Source of the DNA: Rahnella sp. AA
Lineage (GTDB): Bacteria; Pseudomonadota; Gammaproteobacteria; Enterobacterales; Enterobacteriaceae
Direction: 5' to 3'
Length of the DNA: 64,000 bases
Assembly: GCF_002834385.1 (NCBI RefSeq)
Contig: NZ_PITQ01000002.1
Span: forward strand, 186,001 to 250,000
Shown: positions 1 through 10,052 of the stretch, piece by piece
How the letters are laid out: every line of letters starts with the position of its first letter
Numbering within the stretch: position 1 is the first letter of the stretch
Position numbers and translations under genes: made by a program
Notes under the pieces: generated by a model
Told to the model about the DNA's origin: nothing
Seen by the model: the letters and a program-made list of their open reading frames with translations, nothing else
Databases searched by the model: none

Positions 1-1334
1 TTCAGGCCGCACTGCGCAAACTCAATCACCTTAATGCCTTCAGATTCGAAATGATAACCGCACTGTCGCGCCAGCTGATTGAGCAACCACACTTCCGTTT
101 CGCCTTCTACCAGCAGCCAGCAGCGCGCAAATAAAGATGAAGGCCGGTTAAAGCGGATATGGAAAGCAATCCGGCGGCTGTCTTCCATGCTCAGCCCTTC
201 CGGCCCGATACCGTAAGCCGCCACGCGTCCGGATTCACGCACCAGCCGGCAAATCTGCTCAACCGGCACCAGAGAAAGCAAATCACCGGAATTGGTTGTC
301 GTGATCCGTTGTAACGGCAGTTGATCCAGTAATCCCCACGCCACCGACAGCATGATCGGATGCAGACGGGTTTCGGGGTCTTCAATCAGCAATAAAGGCC
401 GAGCGTCCGGATGCAACACCACTGATCCCTTCGCCTGCAATAAAGTGGAAAACATGCCCAGCAGCATCACGCGCATGCTGCGGCTGTTCGGCTCGGCAAT
501 CATGCGGTTGATGTTGTCCAGCGAACGCCACGCGCGGCGGCTTTCAGCCCGTCCATGGCGTTTTTGCTGCCAGGGCGCACTGTTGGATGTCCCTTGCTCG
601 GCAAAATAATGTTCAAGCAATTGCCGCATCGCCGATAGCCCGCTGCGTAATTCACTGTTTTTCAGCGTCTGCGGGCTGTGCACCAATTCCCGCGTGAGCT
701 CATCAAGCTGTTTTGCCAGTTCCTCATTATTGGCCGCTAACCTTGGGGCCAGCGTTTCACTGCGCAGGCGGCGGATAAAGCGCGCATCACGCAGCCGCAG
801 AACCGGATTGAGACGGATCAGCGCCTGCGCCAGCGGATCAATCGTCGTCAGATTCAGAGGCTGCCCGTTAGAGGACAAAAAGCTGCGTAATGTCATCACA
901 CTGCCGTCGTCGTCCAGTTCCCCCTCCAGCCGGTAATAGATACGGTTCATTTTATCCGCACATTTCACCCAAAGTGGTGAGAGAGGATTAAAACGCGGTG
1001 ACATATGATGACCTGCCTGGTTTTCACAAAACGTAAATACCACGTGCAGATACTGTGATTTGGATTCCTCTTCGCCAGCCGGGAAATAGAAATCTTCTTC
1101 TTTAAAGCAGTAAAGTTTGGGTTCGGGAGAAAGTAACAGCGTCAGGGCATCCAGAAGGCTTGATTTGCCCCAGGCATTTTCACCAATCAGAACGGTATTG
1201 GTCAGAAAGGACTCCGTCTGCCCCTGATGTGCAGAACCGGTAATCGATGCGCCACGTTGTGCGGGCTGTGTCAGAGTCAAAGACAGCCGGTTTATTCCGC
1301 GAAAACCGACAATATCAATATGTTCCAGATACAT
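1..1334 (-). CDS. ybjD: YbjD, OLD-family ATP-dependent nuclease-like protein (3' end outside window)
   Basis: The reading frame opens with ATG at 1334 behind an AGGAGG-like site and stays open to the window edge, giving about 444 codons of a protein that is roughly 550 residues in E. coli. The start reads MYLEHIDIVGFRGI, typical of SMC/OLD ATPases, followed by a Walker A motif GENAWGKS at about residues 51-58. A signature-like segment LLLIEDPETRLHP (Walker B) and a Toprim-type LLVEGETE stretch lie further in. By family knowledge this is an OLD-type ATPase/nuclease of unknown cellular role. It is divergent from lysO, as in E. coli, but aqpZ, which sits between them there, is missing. The C-terminus cannot be judged. 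Confidence 0.88.
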   Translation of the reverse strand, partial: MYLEHIDIVGFRGINRLSLTLTQPAQRGASITGSAHQGQTESFLTNTVLIGENAWGKSSLLDALTLLLSPEPKLYCFKEEDFYFPAGEEESKSQYLHVVFTFCENQAGHHMSPRFNPLSPLWVKCADKMNRIYYRLEGELDDDGSVMTLRSFLSSNGQPLNLTTIDPLAQALIRLNPVLRLRDARFIRRLRSETLAPRLAANNEELAKQLDELTRELVHSPQTLKNSELRSGLSAMRQLLEHYFAEQGTSNSAPWQQKRHGRAESRRAWRSLDNINRMIAEPNSRSMRVMLLGMFSTLLQAKGSVVLHPDARPLLLIEDPETRLHPIMLSVAWGLLDQLPLQRITTTNSGDLLSLVPVEQICRLVRESGRVAAYGIGPEGLSMEDSRRIAFHIRFNRPSSLFARCWLLVEGETEVWLLNQLARQCGYHFESEGIKVIEFAQCGL

Positions 1335-1456
1335 CAGACGCCTCCTGTGCGCTCAGAGCTTTCCTGAGAATGGCGTTAAAAATCGGTTCGGGTCAAGCCC
1401 GCGAAGATATCTCTGCGCGCCGAAGCTGCTTTACAGCCAGATAACTTTTCGTTAGC

Positions 1457-1489
1457 GTGGCGGGCGACATTTTTTGTGTCGCGCACCAC
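1457..1489 (+). promoter_or_regulatory. Hairpin in the lysO leader
   Basis: GTGG (1457-1460) plus GCGACA (1464-1469) pair with TGTCGC (1477-1482) plus CCAC (1486-1489) around a T-rich loop. It lies 35 bases before the lysO start. It could be a leader structure or a terminator remnant. No known riboswitch class is recognised here. Confidence 0.4.
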
Positions 1490-1523
1490 TCATGGGATCT
1501 CACTTTTCAGGGACTTTTGCATC

Positions 1524-2423
1524 ATGTATTCCGGGTTGTTAATTATTCTCCTGCCGCTGATTGCCGGTTATCTCATTCCGCTCAAAAACCGGTCCCTGCT
1601 GCATCTTGTTAATCAGCTACTGAGCTGGATGGTGTACGTCATCTTGTTCATTATGGGCGTCAGTCTGGCTTTCCTCGACAATCTCAGTACTAATTTGCTG
1701 CTGATTTTCAAATATGCCGCCGTCTGTTTCCTGTGCATTTTTGTGATGAACTACGCGGCATTATGGTTGCTTGAACGCCGTAAACCCTGGAAGAATCAGC
1801 ACAAACAAGAAAAACTGCCTTCACGTATACACATGGCGCTGGAATCGCTGAAGCTGTGTGGCGTGGTTATCGGCGGTTTTGCCCTTGGCCTGACACAATG
1901 GCACTGGCTGACCTTCGCCTCGCAGGCCAGCGAAATTGCGCTGTTGTTCTTGCTGGCGCTGGTGGGTTTGCAACTGCGTAACAGCAGCATGACGCTGCGC
2001 CAGATTATCCTCAATCGTCGCGGCATGATGGTCGCGCTCGTGGTGGCAGTCAGTGCGTTAATCGGCGGTGCGATTGCCGCTTTACTGCTCGGCCTGCCAC
2101 TGAAAACCGGTCTGGCGCTGGCCTCGGGTTACGGCTGGTATTCACTTTCCGGTATCGTTCTGACGGATTCGTTCGGGCCGGTCATTGGCAGCGCCGCGTT
2201 CTTTAACGATCTGGCGCGTGAGCTTTGCGCGATTATGCTGATCCCGACGCTGGTGCGCAGCAGCCGTTCGACCGCGCTGGGCCTGTGCGGCGCAACGTCG
2301 ATGGACTTCACCCTGCCGGTTCTGCAACGTAGTGGCGGGCTGGACATGGTGCCCCCCGCTGTCGTTCACGGTTTTGTATTAAGCCTTATTGCTCCTGTCC
2401 TGATGGCCTTTTTCTCCGCCTGA
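1524..2423 (+). CDS. lysO: LysO, L-lysine exporter
   Basis: Inner-membrane lysine exporter (DUF340 family, YbjE in E. coli). The protein is 299 residues from the ATG at 1524, exactly the E. coli length. That start gives [20 protein letters not shown], matching the known N-terminus, and AGGGAC lies ten bases upstream. Longer in-frame starts to 1476 lack this support. At least eight hydrophobic segments are visible. The conserved [14 protein letters not shown] and [16 protein letters not shown] stretches are present. In E. coli the gene is controlled by ArgP. No ArgP site could be assigned here, though a hairpin precedes the start. Confidence 0.93.
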   Translation: MYSGLLIILLPLIAGYLIPLKNRSLLHLVNQLLSWMVYVILFIMGVSLAFLDNLSTNLLLIFKYAAVCFLCIFVMNYAALWLLERRKPWKNQHKQEKLPSRIHMALESLKLCGVVIGGFALGLTQWHWLTFASQASEIALLFLLALVGLQLRNSSMTLRQIILNRRGMMVALVVAVSALIGGAIAALLLGLPLKTGLALASGYGWYSLSGIVLTDSFGPVIGSAAFFNDLARELCAIMLIPTLVRSSRSTALGLCGATSMDFTLPVLQRSGGLDMVPPAVVHGFVLSLIAPVLMAFFSA

Positions 2424-2472
2424 TATCTGCCCTTCCCGCTGCTTCCCGGCAGCGGTATCTCCTTGCCAAAAC

Positions 2473-2486
2473 TTGCGTTAAATCAA
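2473..2486. promoter_or_regulatory. Possible FNR site upstream of hcp
   Basis: TTGCGTTAAATCAA resembles the FNR consensus TTGAT-N4-ATCAA, with two mismatches in the left half. It is 105 bases before the hcp start. E. coli hcp is known to be induced anaerobically by FNR, so the site is plausible but unproven. Confidence 0.5.
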
Positions 2487-2554
2487 CTCCACTTCACTTA
2501 ATCTTAAAAACATCTTCATTTCTGTTCCGGCCAGTTTTAGGCTTGCATCAAAAC

Positions 2555-2574
2555 AAGCATTTAAAATGCAACTT
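2555..2574. promoter_or_regulatory. NsrR-type operator of hcp-hcr
   Basis: AAGCATTTAAAATGCAACTT contains the dyad GCATTT-A-AAATGC, the form of NsrR operators (AAGATGCATTT-type half-sites). It ends 16 bases before the hcp start. In E. coli hcp-hcr is one of the most strongly NsrR-repressed operons, relieved by nitric oxide. Confidence 0.65.
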
Positions 2575-2590
2575 TAAAAAGGACCTCATT

Positions 2591-4243
2591 ATGTTTTGTG
2601 TGCAATGTGAACAAACAGTCCGCACCCCAGCGGGCAATGGCTGTGCTTATGCGCAGGGTATGTGTGGCAAAACGGCGGAAACCTCCGATTTACAGGATCT
2701 GCTGGTGGCCGTTCTTGAGGGCTTATCGGCCTGGGCATTAACGGCTCGCGGTTACGGTATTGCCGATGAGGAAATTGACAGCTTCGCACCACGGGCATTT
2801 TTCTCCACGCTGACCAACGTCAACTTCGACTCTGACCGCATCGTCGGCTACGCGCGCGAAGCGATTATTCATCGTGAAGCACTGGCGGTTCGCTGCCGTC
2901 TGATGGATCCGGAAGTCACCGTCAGCCATCCTCTGGCTGCGCTGGAGCTGGTCAGCGATAACCTGAATGACCTGCAACAACAGGCGCAGCAATTTGCGCT
3001 TAACGGCGACAAAGCGCAGATCGGCGATGATATTCACGGGTTGCGCATGTTGTGTCTGTACGGCCTGAAAGGTGCGGCGGCCTATATGGAACACGCGCAC
3101 GTTCTCGGCCAGTCGGACACCGCGATTTATGCGGAGTATCACCGCCTGATGGCGTGGCTCGGTACGCAACCTTCAGACATGGGCGTGCTGCTCGAAAATG
3201 CGATGGCCATCGGCAAAATGAATTTCGGCGTGATGGCGATTCTGGATAAAGGCGAAACCGACGCTTACGGCCATCCGCGCCCGACGTCCGTCAACGTGCG
3301 TCCGCTGGCAGGTAAAGCGATTCTGATTTCAGGCCATGACCTGAAAGATTTGCAGATGCTGCTCGAACAGACCGCCGGCACCGGCATTAACATTTATACC
3401 CACGGCGAAATGCTGCCTGCACACGGTTACCCGGAACTGAAAAAATTCCCGCATCTGGCCGGTAACTACGGCAGCGGCTGGCAGAATCAGCAGGTTGAGT
3501 TTGCCAAATTCCCCGGCCCTGTAGTGATGACCTCCAATTGTATTATTGACCCTAACGTCGGCAACTACGGCGACCGCATCTGGACCCGCAGCATTGTCGG
3601 CTGGCCGGGCGTGCAGCATCTGGAAGGCGAAGATTTCGCGCCGGTGATCAGTCAGGCGCTGCAACTGGCCGGTTTCCCGTACAGTGAGATTGAACAGGAA
3701 ATTACCGTCGGCTTTGGTCGTCAGACGCTGCTCAGCGCGGCCGATACCGTGATTGATTTAGTCGCTGCCAAAAAATTGCGCCATATCTTCCTGATTGGCG
3801 GTTGTGACGGCAGCCGCGGCGAGCGCAGCTACTTCACCGATCTGGCGCGCAGCGTGCCGCAAGACTGCGCGATCATGACGCTGGCCTGCGGGAAATACCG
3901 TTTCAATAAGCTGGACTTCGGCACCATCGAAGGCCTGCCGCGTTTACTGGACGTCGGCCAGTGTAACGATGCTTACTCTGCGATTATTCTGGCGGTCAAT
4001 CTGGCCGAAAAACTCGGTTGTGGCGTGAATGATTTGCCGCTGAGCCTGGTGCTTTCGTGGTTCGAGCAGAAAGCGATTGTGATCCTGCTGACGCTGTTGT
4101 CGCTGGGCGTGAAAAACATCGCCACCGGCCCGACGGCACCGGCCTTCCTGACCGACAATCTGCTGGCGGTGCTTAACGAACAGTTCGGCCTGCGTTCGAT
4201 TACGTCGGTTGAGCAGGATCTGAAAACCATGCTGGCGGAGTAA
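2591..4243 (+). CDS. hcp: Hydroxylamine reductase / hybrid cluster protein Hcp
   Basis: Cytoplasmic iron-sulfur protein that acts as a nitric oxide reductase and protein S-nitrosylase in E. coli. The product is 550 residues from ATG 2591, the usual length. This start, behind AAGGACC, gives MFCVQCEQT. The N-terminal cluster ligands are C3, C6, C18 and C25 (spacing CX2C-X11-C-X6-C, the enterobacterial class). Hybrid-cluster motifs such as [23 protein letters not shown] and [14 protein letters not shown] follow. hcr begins 8 bases after the stop, so the two form an operon. FNR- and NsrR-like sites lie upstream. An in-frame ATG at 2543 is ignored because it falls before the NsrR dyad. Confidence 0.96.
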   Translation: MFCVQCEQTVRTPAGNGCAYAQGMCGKTAETSDLQDLLVAVLEGLSAWALTARGYGIADEEIDSFAPRAFFSTLTNVNFDSDRIVGYAREAIIHREALAVRCRLMDPEVTVSHPLAALELVSDNLNDLQQQAQQFALNGDKAQIGDDIHGLRMLCLYGLKGAAAYMEHAHVLGQSDTAIYAEYHRLMAWLGTQPSDMGVLLENAMAIGKMNFGVMAILDKGETDAYGHPRPTSVNVRPLAGKAILISGHDLKDLQMLLEQTAGTGINIYTHGEMLPAHGYPELKKFPHLAGNYGSGWQNQQVEFAKFPGPVVMTSNCIIDPNVGNYGDRIWTRSIVGWPGVQHLEGEDFAPVISQALQLAGFPYSEIEQEITVGFGRQTLLSAADTVIDLVAAKKLRHIFLIGGCDGSRGERSYFTDLARSVPQDCAIMTLACGKYRFNKLDFGTIEGLPRLLDVGQCNDAYSAIILAVNLAEKLGCGVNDLPLSLVLSWFEQKAIVILLTLLSLGVKNIATGPTAPAFLTDNLLAVLNEQFGLRSITSVEQDLKTMLAE

Positions 4244-4250
4244 ATCAGAG

Positions 4251-5264
4251 ATGAACTTTCCTTTATTTCCTGATCAACCGACGGCGTTGTGCCAGAACCG
4301 CATGCAGGTGTATTCCGTCACGCAGGAAACGCCAGATGTCTGGACGCTGTCGCTGATCAATCACGACGTTTATCCGTATCAGCCGGGCCAGTTTGCGCTG
4401 GTGAATATCGGCCAGAGCGGTGACGTGCAGCGCGCGTATACCCTGTCTTCCACGCCGGGTTTGAGCCGGTTTATCCAGCTAACGGTGCGCCGGATTGACG
4501 GTGGTAAAGGCTCAGGCTGGCTGACACAGCAGGTTAAACCTGGCGATTACCTGTGGCTTTCGGACGCGCAGGGCGAATTCACCTGTGACACGCCGCAACC
4601 TTTATTACTGCTGGCCGCCGGTTGCGGCGTCACACCGGTGATGTCGATTGCGCGCCAGGTTCTGGCGCATTCCACGGCGCAAAGCGTACAGGTGTTTTAC
4701 AGCGTCCGCAGCCCGCAGGACGTCATTTTTGCGCAAGAATGGCAGCGTATGGCGGCGCAATATCCGCAACTTCGTCTGACTGTTCTGGCAGAAAATGACG
4801 CAGCACCGGGCCAGATTGCAGGGCGCCTGAGTCAGGACTTACTGCAAAGCCAGGTGGCGGATATCGCTGCGCGCCGGGTGATGATTTGCGGGCCCGCGCC
4901 TTATATGGAACTGGCCGGGAAATGGGCGGCCGGGCTGGGCGTTCCGGCGCAAAATATCGTTAAGGAACAGTTCCAGGCCACTGAAGCAGTTGTTTCGGCT
5001 GACCAGCAACTGACGCTGACCCGTCTGACGCCGCTCGGAAACTACCGCGTGCCGGTCGGTTCAACGCTGCTGTCGGCCATGGAGCAGCACAAACTGCCGG
5101 TCACGGCAGCCTGCCGCGCGGGCGTTTGCGGAAGTTGCAAAACCCGCGTTCTGTCCGGTGATTACACGACCACCAGCCGCATGACGCTCACCGACGAGGA
5201 AGTCGCGCAGGGCTACGTTCTGGCGTGTAGCTGTCAGCTTCAGGGCGACGTCACGCTCGCCTGA
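4251..5264 (+). CDS. hcr: NADH oxidoreductase Hcr
   Basis: Electron donor that reduces Hcp with NADH. The protein is 337 residues, about 15 longer than E. coli Hcr at the N-terminus. An FAD-binding RAYTLSST motif (61-68) is followed by the NAD-domain LLLAAGCGVTPVMS and CGPAPYM motifs. A plant-type 2Fe-2S domain closes the protein with C288, C293, C296 and C326. The start at 4251 follows the hcp stop closely and is the only sensible one. After the stop, an imperfect hairpin (CTGCCCGC at 5280-5287 with GCGGGCAG at 5309-5316) may end the operon, but it has no T run. Confidence 0.95.
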   Translation: MNFPLFPDQPTALCQNRMQVYSVTQETPDVWTLSLINHDVYPYQPGQFALVNIGQSGDVQRAYTLSSTPGLSRFIQLTVRRIDGGKGSGWLTQQVKPGDYLWLSDAQGEFTCDTPQPLLLLAAGCGVTPVMSIARQVLAHSTAQSVQVFYSVRSPQDVIFAQEWQRMAAQYPQLRLTVLAENDAAPGQIAGRLSQDLLQSQVADIAARRVMICGPAPYMELAGKWAAGLGVPAQNIVKEQFQATEAVVSADQQLTLTRLTPLGNYRVPVGSTLLSAMEQHKLPVTAACRAGVCGSCKTRVLSGDYTTTSRMTLTDEEVAQGYVLACSCQLQGDVTLA

Positions 5265-5394
5265 TCCCCGCGCCTCCCGCTGCCCGCTCATGACTTTTTA
5301 CAGTCTGCGCGGGCAGATTTACAAAACTTCACCTTCCCTCCCCGCGTAATTTTGTATGGTTTAAGGCTTTGCATTCATGGATGTAATCAGTGGA

Positions 5395-5402
5395 CTATGC
5401 TT
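5395..5402 (+). promoter_or_regulatory. Possible sigma-S-type -10 of poxB
   Basis: CTATGCTT followed by AA resembles the extended RpoS -10 (CTATACTT). It lies about 42 bases before the poxB start. poxB is a classic RpoS-dependent stationary-phase gene in E. coli. No clear -35 is seen, as is usual for such promoters. Confidence 0.4.
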
Positions 5403-5444
5403 AACGCAGTTATTTTTTCAGCATCTGTCGGAGGGATTCAATAA

Positions 5445-7166
5445 ATGAAACAAAGCGTAGCGTCATATCTGGCAAAAACTCTTGAAGCGGCTGGCGTCAA
5501 AAGAATCTGGGGCGTGACCGGCGATTCGCTCAACGGTCTGAGCGACAGCCTGAACCGCATGGGCACCATCGAATGGCTCGGCACGCGTCATGAGGAAGTC
5601 GCCGCATTTGCCGCCGGGGCAGAGGCACAAATCACCGGCGAACTGGCGGTCTGCGCCGGTTCCTGCGGCCCCGGTAATTTACATCTGATCAACGGCCTGT
5701 TCGACTGCCACCGTAACCATGTTCCGGTACTCGCCATCGCGGCGCATATTCCCTCCAGCGAAATCGGCAGCGGCTATTTTCAGGAAACCCATCCGACCGA
5801 ATTATTCCGCGAATGCAGCCACTATTGCGAACTCGTCACCAACCCGGAGCAGCTCCCGCAGGTGCTGGCCATCGCCATGCGCAAGGCAATCCTCAACCGG
5901 GGTGTTTCAGTGATTGTTTTGCCCGGCGACGTTGCGCTGAAACCGGCACCGGAAGACGCCAAAGTCAGCTGGTATCCGCCAAAACTGCCGAAAGTGCAGC
6001 CGCAGCAGACCGAGCTGGATAAGCTGGCCGAACTGCTCAATGGCGCAACCAACATTACCCTGATGTGCGGCAGCGGTTGTGCCGGGGCACACGATGAAGT
6101 AATTAAGCTGGCAGAAACCCTGAAAGCGCCGGTGGTGCATGCCCTGCGCGGCAAAGAACATATTGAATGGGATAACCCTTACAGCGTCGGCATGACCGGG
6201 CTGATCGGTTTTTCCTCCGGTTTCCACGCCATGATGAATGCCGACACGCTGATCCTGCTCGGCACGCAATTCCCGTACCGCGCGTTTTATCCGACGGACG
6301 CAAAAATCATTCAGATAGACATCAATCCGGGCAGCATCGGTGCGCACTGCCACGTTGATATGGCGCTGGTCGGCGATATCAAGTCCACCCTGACGGCCGT
6401 CCTGCCGCAATTACAGGTGAAAACCGAGCGTAAGTTCCTCGACAAAGCGCTTAAACATTACGAAGAAGCGCGTAAAGATCTCGATGCGCTGGCAACGCCG
6501 AACGACAAACAGGCCATTCACCCGCAATATCTGGCACAGCAAATCAGCCGTTTCGCCGATGCCAACGCCGTCTTTACCTGTGACGTCGGTACGCCTACCG
6601 TCTGGGCGTGTCGTTACCTGCAAATGAACGGCCAGCGCCGGCTGCTCGGGTCGTTTAACCACGGCTCGATGGCCAACGCCATGCCACAGGCCATCGGGGC
6701 GCAGGCGATTGACCGCACGCGCCAGGTAGTGGCGCTGTGCGGCGACGGCGGTTTTGCCATGCTGATGGGCGATTTCCTGACGCTGGCACAGCAAAAACTG
6801 CCGGTAAAAATCGTCATATTCAACAACAGTGTGCTCGGGTTTGTGGCGATGGAAATGAAAGCCGGCGGCTATCTGACCGACGGCACCGAGCTGAAAAACC
6901 CGGATTTCGCGGCCATTGCCGAAGCGGCGGGCATCAAAGGGATCCGCGTGGAAAAAGCCTCAGACGTGGACACCGCGTTGCAGGATGCGTTTGCCTATGA
7001 AGGCCCGGTACTGGTGGATGTCATCACCGCCACGGAAGAGCTGGCGATGCCTCCGCAGATTAAATTTGAGCAGGCAAAAGGCTTCAGCCTCTACATGCTG
7101 CGGGCAGTGATCAGCGGCCGGGGTGACGAAGTCATCGAACTGGCAAAAACCAACTGGCTGCGGTAA
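5445..7166 (+). CDS. poxB: Pyruvate dehydrogenase (quinone), pyruvate oxidase
   Basis: Peripheral-membrane flavoenzyme that oxidises pyruvate to acetate and CO2 and passes electrons to ubiquinone. It is 573 residues, near the E. coli length. The thiamine-diphosphate catalytic glutamate lies in [16 protein letters not shown] (E50/E51). The ThDP/Mg motif [12 protein letters not shown] ... NNS is in the C-terminal third, and the lipid-activated C-terminal tail is retained. The ATG at 5445 follows GGAGGG with good spacing. The gene stands alone: a terminator follows, and ltaE, its neighbour in E. coli as well, starts separately. Confidence 0.96.
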   Translation: MKQSVASYLAKTLEAAGVKRIWGVTGDSLNGLSDSLNRMGTIEWLGTRHEEVAAFAAGAEAQITGELAVCAGSCGPGNLHLINGLFDCHRNHVPVLAIAAHIPSSEIGSGYFQETHPTELFRECSHYCELVTNPEQLPQVLAIAMRKAILNRGVSVIVLPGDVALKPAPEDAKVSWYPPKLPKVQPQQTELDKLAELLNGATNITLMCGSGCAGAHDEVIKLAETLKAPVVHALRGKEHIEWDNPYSVGMTGLIGFSSGFHAMMNADTLILLGTQFPYRAFYPTDAKIIQIDINPGSIGAHCHVDMALVGDIKSTLTAVLPQLQVKTERKFLDKALKHYEEARKDLDALATPNDKQAIHPQYLAQQISRFADANAVFTCDVGTPTVWACRYLQMNGQRRLLGSFNHGSMANAMPQAIGAQAIDRTRQVVALCGDGGFAMLMGDFLTLAQQKLPVKIVIFNNSVLGFVAMEMKAGGYLTDGTELKNPDFAAIAEAAGIKGIRVEKASDVDTALQDAFAYEGPVLVDVITATEELAMPPQIKFEQAKGFSLYMLRAVISGRGDEVIELAKTNWLR

Positions 7167-7194
7167 CCCCGACAGGGATATAGTGGAGAGTCAG

Positions 7195-7218
7195 GCGGGC
7201 ACGGGTTGCCCGCTTTTT
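7195..7218 (+). terminator. Terminator after poxB
   Basis: GCGGGCA (7195-7201) pairs with TGCCCGC (7207-7213) across a 5-base loop and is followed by TTTTT. It sits 29 bases after the poxB stop. Confidence 0.8.
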
Positions 7219-7255
7219 CTCCACTTAACATTCACCTGGTAGAAGGATTATTACG

Positions 7256-8269
7256 TTGATCGATTTACGCAGTGATACCGTAACCCGCCCCAGCGAAGCT
7301 ATGCGTCAGGCGATGACCAACGCTGAAGTCGGCGATGATGTCTACGGCGATGACCCAACGGTAAATGCTTTGCAGGATATGGCCGCAAAACTGTGTGGCA
7401 AAGAAGCCGCGCTGTTTTTACCGACCGGCACACAGGCCAATCTGGTCGCCCTGCTGACGCACTGCCAGCGTGGCGAAGAATATATTGTCGGCCAGAAAGC
7501 CCACAACTATATGTATGAAGCGGGCGGTGCCGCCGTTCTCGGCAGCATTCAGCCGCAGCCGCTCGATATGGCCGCCGACGGCTCCATTCCGCTGGATAAA
7601 GTCGCCGCCGCCATCAAACCCGATGACATTCACTTTGCCCGCACCCGCCTGCTGAGCCTGGAAAACACGCACAGCGGCAAAGTGCTTCCGCTCGATTATT
7701 TGCAAAAAGCCTACGCGTTTACCCGCGAAAAAGGGCTGGCGCTACATATCGATGGGGCGCGCATCATGAATGCCGCTGTGGCGCTGAACGTTGAGCTGAG
7801 CGAAATCACCCAATATTGCGACACCCTGACCATTTGCCTGTCGAAGGGTCTGGGCGCGCCGGTGGGTTCCCTGCTGGTTGGCAGCAAAGATTACATCCAC
7901 CGCGCGAACCGCTGGCGCAAGATGACCGGAGGCGGTATGCGCCAGTCCGGCATTCTGGCCGCAGCGGCCATTTATGCGCTGGAAAACAACGTGGCACGAC
8001 TGAAAGATGACCATGACAATGCGCAGTGGCTGGCCGAACAGCTAAGCCATATTGGCGTGGAAATCGCAGAACCCGGCCCGCAGACCAACGTTCTTTACAT
8101 CAAACAGAGCGCTGAACTGGCCGAAAAAATGGGCCCGTGGATGCGTGAGCGCGGCGTGATTATCAGCGCAGGCCCGCTGACCCGTGTGCTGACTCACATC
8201 AACATCAGCCGTGAGGACCTGCAAAAAGTCGTCGCCCTGTGGCAGGAGTTCCTGCACCAGCACGCCTGA
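7256..8269 (+). CDS. ltaE: Low-specificity L-threonine aldolase
   Basis: PLP enzyme cleaving L-threonine or L-allo-threonine to glycine and acetaldehyde. The 337-residue product starts with TTG at 7256 behind AGAAGGA. The sequence MIDLRSDTVTRPS at this position matches the family N-terminus, so the non-ATG start is well supported. The PLP lysine is K197 in TICLSKGLGAPVGS, and HIDGARI supplies the usual aspartate. Length equals that of the E. coli enzyme. It stands between two strong hairpins (7195-7213 and 8284-8310), so it is likely monocistronic. Confidence 0.95.
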   Translation: MIDLRSDTVTRPSEAMRQAMTNAEVGDDVYGDDPTVNALQDMAAKLCGKEAALFLPTGTQANLVALLTHCQRGEEYIVGQKAHNYMYEAGGAAVLGSIQPQPLDMAADGSIPLDKVAAAIKPDDIHFARTRLLSLENTHSGKVLPLDYLQKAYAFTREKGLALHIDGARIMNAAVALNVELSEITQYCDTLTICLSKGLGAPVGSLLVGSKDYIHRANRWRKMTGGGMRQSGILAAAAIYALENNVARLKDDHDNAQWLAEQLSHIGVEIAEPGPQTNVLYIKQSAELAEKMGPWMRERGVIISAGPLTRVLTHINISREDLQKVVALWQEFLHQHA

Positions 8270-8283
8270 CGGCCCTTCCGTTT

Positions 8284-8310
8284 GCGGCGGTAACCCCGGG
8301 TTATCGCCGC
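8284..8310 (+). terminator. Strong hairpin after ltaE
   Basis: GCGGCG plus TAACC pair with GGTTA plus CGCCGC with a single mismatch pair and a tight CCG loop. No T run follows, so it may be a Rho-assisted end, an mRNA-stabilising hairpin or an attenuator before ybjT. Confidence 0.5.
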
Positions 8311-8348
8311 TCATCTAAAATCCTCCCCACTATCAGAGCAAACGGACT

Positions 8349-9785
8349 ATGCCTAGAATTGTCGTTCTCGGAGCCAGCGGATATATCGGACAACATCTGA
8401 CTGCCCACCTGAGCCAGCACGGTTTTCAGGTTACCGCGGCTGCGCGTCGCATCGAATGGCTGCAACAACAGAAATGGCCTCACGTCCGTTGCTGTTTTGC
8501 GGATGTCTATCAGAGCAAAACGCTGGCAGCAGCCTTTGAAGACGCAGACGTGCTGGTATATCTGGTCCACGCGATGGCAGAAGACGATGACCTGCTGGAA
8601 AAAGAGCGACAGGCGGCGCAACACACCCTGCTGGCGCTGCGCGACTCCTCCATCAGACACATTGTTTATCTCGGATCCATGCAGCCGGAAGGCAACTATT
8701 CACCCCATCTGCAGGCGCGTAAGCTGACCGGCGATTTGCTGCGCATGAGCAATATTCCGGTGACAGAACTGCGCACCGGCATTGTAATTGGCGCAGGTTC
8801 GGCGGCTTTTGAAGTCATGCGCGACATGGTTTATAACCTGCCTGTTTTAACGCCACCACGCTGGGTTCGTTCGAAATCGTCGCCCATCGCTCTGGAGAAT
8901 CTGCTGAATTATTTGCAGGGTCTGGTGACCTTGCCCGCCAGCGGGAATCGTATTTTTGACGCCGCCGGGCCGGAATACATCAGCTATCAGACGTTGTTCG
9001 AACGCTTTATTGCAATGAGCGGGAAACGCCGCTGGCTGATCCCCGTCCCGCTGCCGACCTCTTTTGTTTCAGTTTATTTTCTCAGCCTGATCACTTCGGT
9101 GCCCACATCGCTCGCCAAGGCGCTGATTCAGGGGCTGAATCACGATTTGCCCGCTGACAGTGCAGAACTTCAGGCGCTGATCCCGCAGGAGCTGATTTCG
9201 ATCAATGAGGCGATTAGCTACACGCTGGAAAAGGAACAACAACAGGTGATGGATTCACCCGACTGGGGCTATGACCCGGACGCCCGTGCACGCTGGCGGC
9301 CAGGCTACGGCTATTACCCGAAACAGGCGGGCTTCACGCTGGAAACGTCGGCGTCAAAAGCGTCACTGTGGAAAGTCGTGCAGAAACTGGGCGGCGCAGA
9401 AGGCTATTTTTACGCCAACGGATTATGGAAGACGCGGGCACGCATCGACGATCTGCTCGGCGGTGGCGTGCAGTATGGCCGCCCTGACCGGGACACCCTG
9501 AAAATCGGCGATAAAATTGACGGATGGAAAGTGATCAACCTGAAACCGCAGCGCGAACTGGCGTTGCTATTCGGGATGAAAGCGCCGGGGCTCGGACGGC
9601 TGACGTTCACGATCACCGATCACGGCGAAAGCCGCAGTCTGGACGTTCGCGCGTGGTGGCATCCGGCCGGATTCAGCGGCCTGCTCTACTGGTTCAGTAT
9701 GATGCCCGCTCATCAGTTTATTTTTCGAGGCATGGCGAAACGCATCGCCAGCCTGGCCCGTCAGAAAGACCGCTGCGGAAGCTGA
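8349..9785 (+). CDS. ybjT: YbjT, NAD(P)-binding SDR-like protein with DUF2867
   Basis: 478 residues. The N-terminus MPRIVVLGASGYIGQHL is a Rossmann fold of the NmrA/atypical short-chain dehydrogenase kind. HIVYLGSMQPEGNYS resembles the active-site region, but no full YxxxK motif is evident. The C-terminal half (from about residue 325) matches DUF2867: FYANGLWKTRARIDDLLGGGVQYGR and DVRAWWHPAGFSGLLYWFSMMPAH. The reaction is not known in E. coli. A hydrophobic patch near residues 230-255 suggests membrane association. It keeps its E. coli position between ltaE and ybjS; an ERIC element separates it from ybjS. Confidence 0.9.
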   Translation: MPRIVVLGASGYIGQHLTAHLSQHGFQVTAAARRIEWLQQQKWPHVRCCFADVYQSKTLAAAFEDADVLVYLVHAMAEDDDLLEKERQAAQHTLLALRDSSIRHIVYLGSMQPEGNYSPHLQARKLTGDLLRMSNIPVTELRTGIVIGAGSAAFEVMRDMVYNLPVLTPPRWVRSKSSPIALENLLNYLQGLVTLPASGNRIFDAAGPEYISYQTLFERFIAMSGKRRWLIPVPLPTSFVSVYFLSLITSVPTSLAKALIQGLNHDLPADSAELQALIPQELISINEAISYTLEKEQQQVMDSPDWGYDPDARARWRPGYGYYPKQAGFTLETSASKASLWKVVQKLGGAEGYFYANGLWKTRARIDDLLGGGVQYGRPDRDTLKIGDKIDGWKVINLKPQRELALLFGMKAPGLGRLTFTITDHGESRSLDVRAWWHPAGFSGLLYWFSMMPAHQFIFRGMAKRIASLARQKDRCGS

Positions 9786-9926
9786 AAGGGTTTATTTAAA
9801 GCACAATCGCACAGTTTCAGACATTGCTGCACCCCTTTCCCATTGCAACCCGCACAATTTCACGAAAGAATGGCGCGCTTATTGCTGAGAGGCGCCCCAG
9901 CCTTAGTAATTTCACTCATTGGGATG

Positions 9927-10049
9927 TACTCAAAATCATTCGGGTTGCAGCAAGGCAGCAAACGAATGAATCCCGATGAGCTGACTGGAGTCAGTGATTC
10001 GGGTGAATGAGAGCAGCGAACACCGCTGCAACGTGAAGGATGAAGAGTA
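9927..10049 (+). repeat. ERIC-type intergenic repeat, copy 1
   Basis: About 123 bases with inverted ends: TACTCAAAATCATTCGGGTT on the left mirrors AACGTGAAGGATGAAGAGTA on the right. The centre has the ERIC pattern GTGAATCCC-like / GTGATTCGGG arms around a short palindrome. It fills half of the ybjT-ybjS gap and ends three bases before the ybjS start codon. Confidence 0.75.
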
Positions 10050-10052
10050 GTT

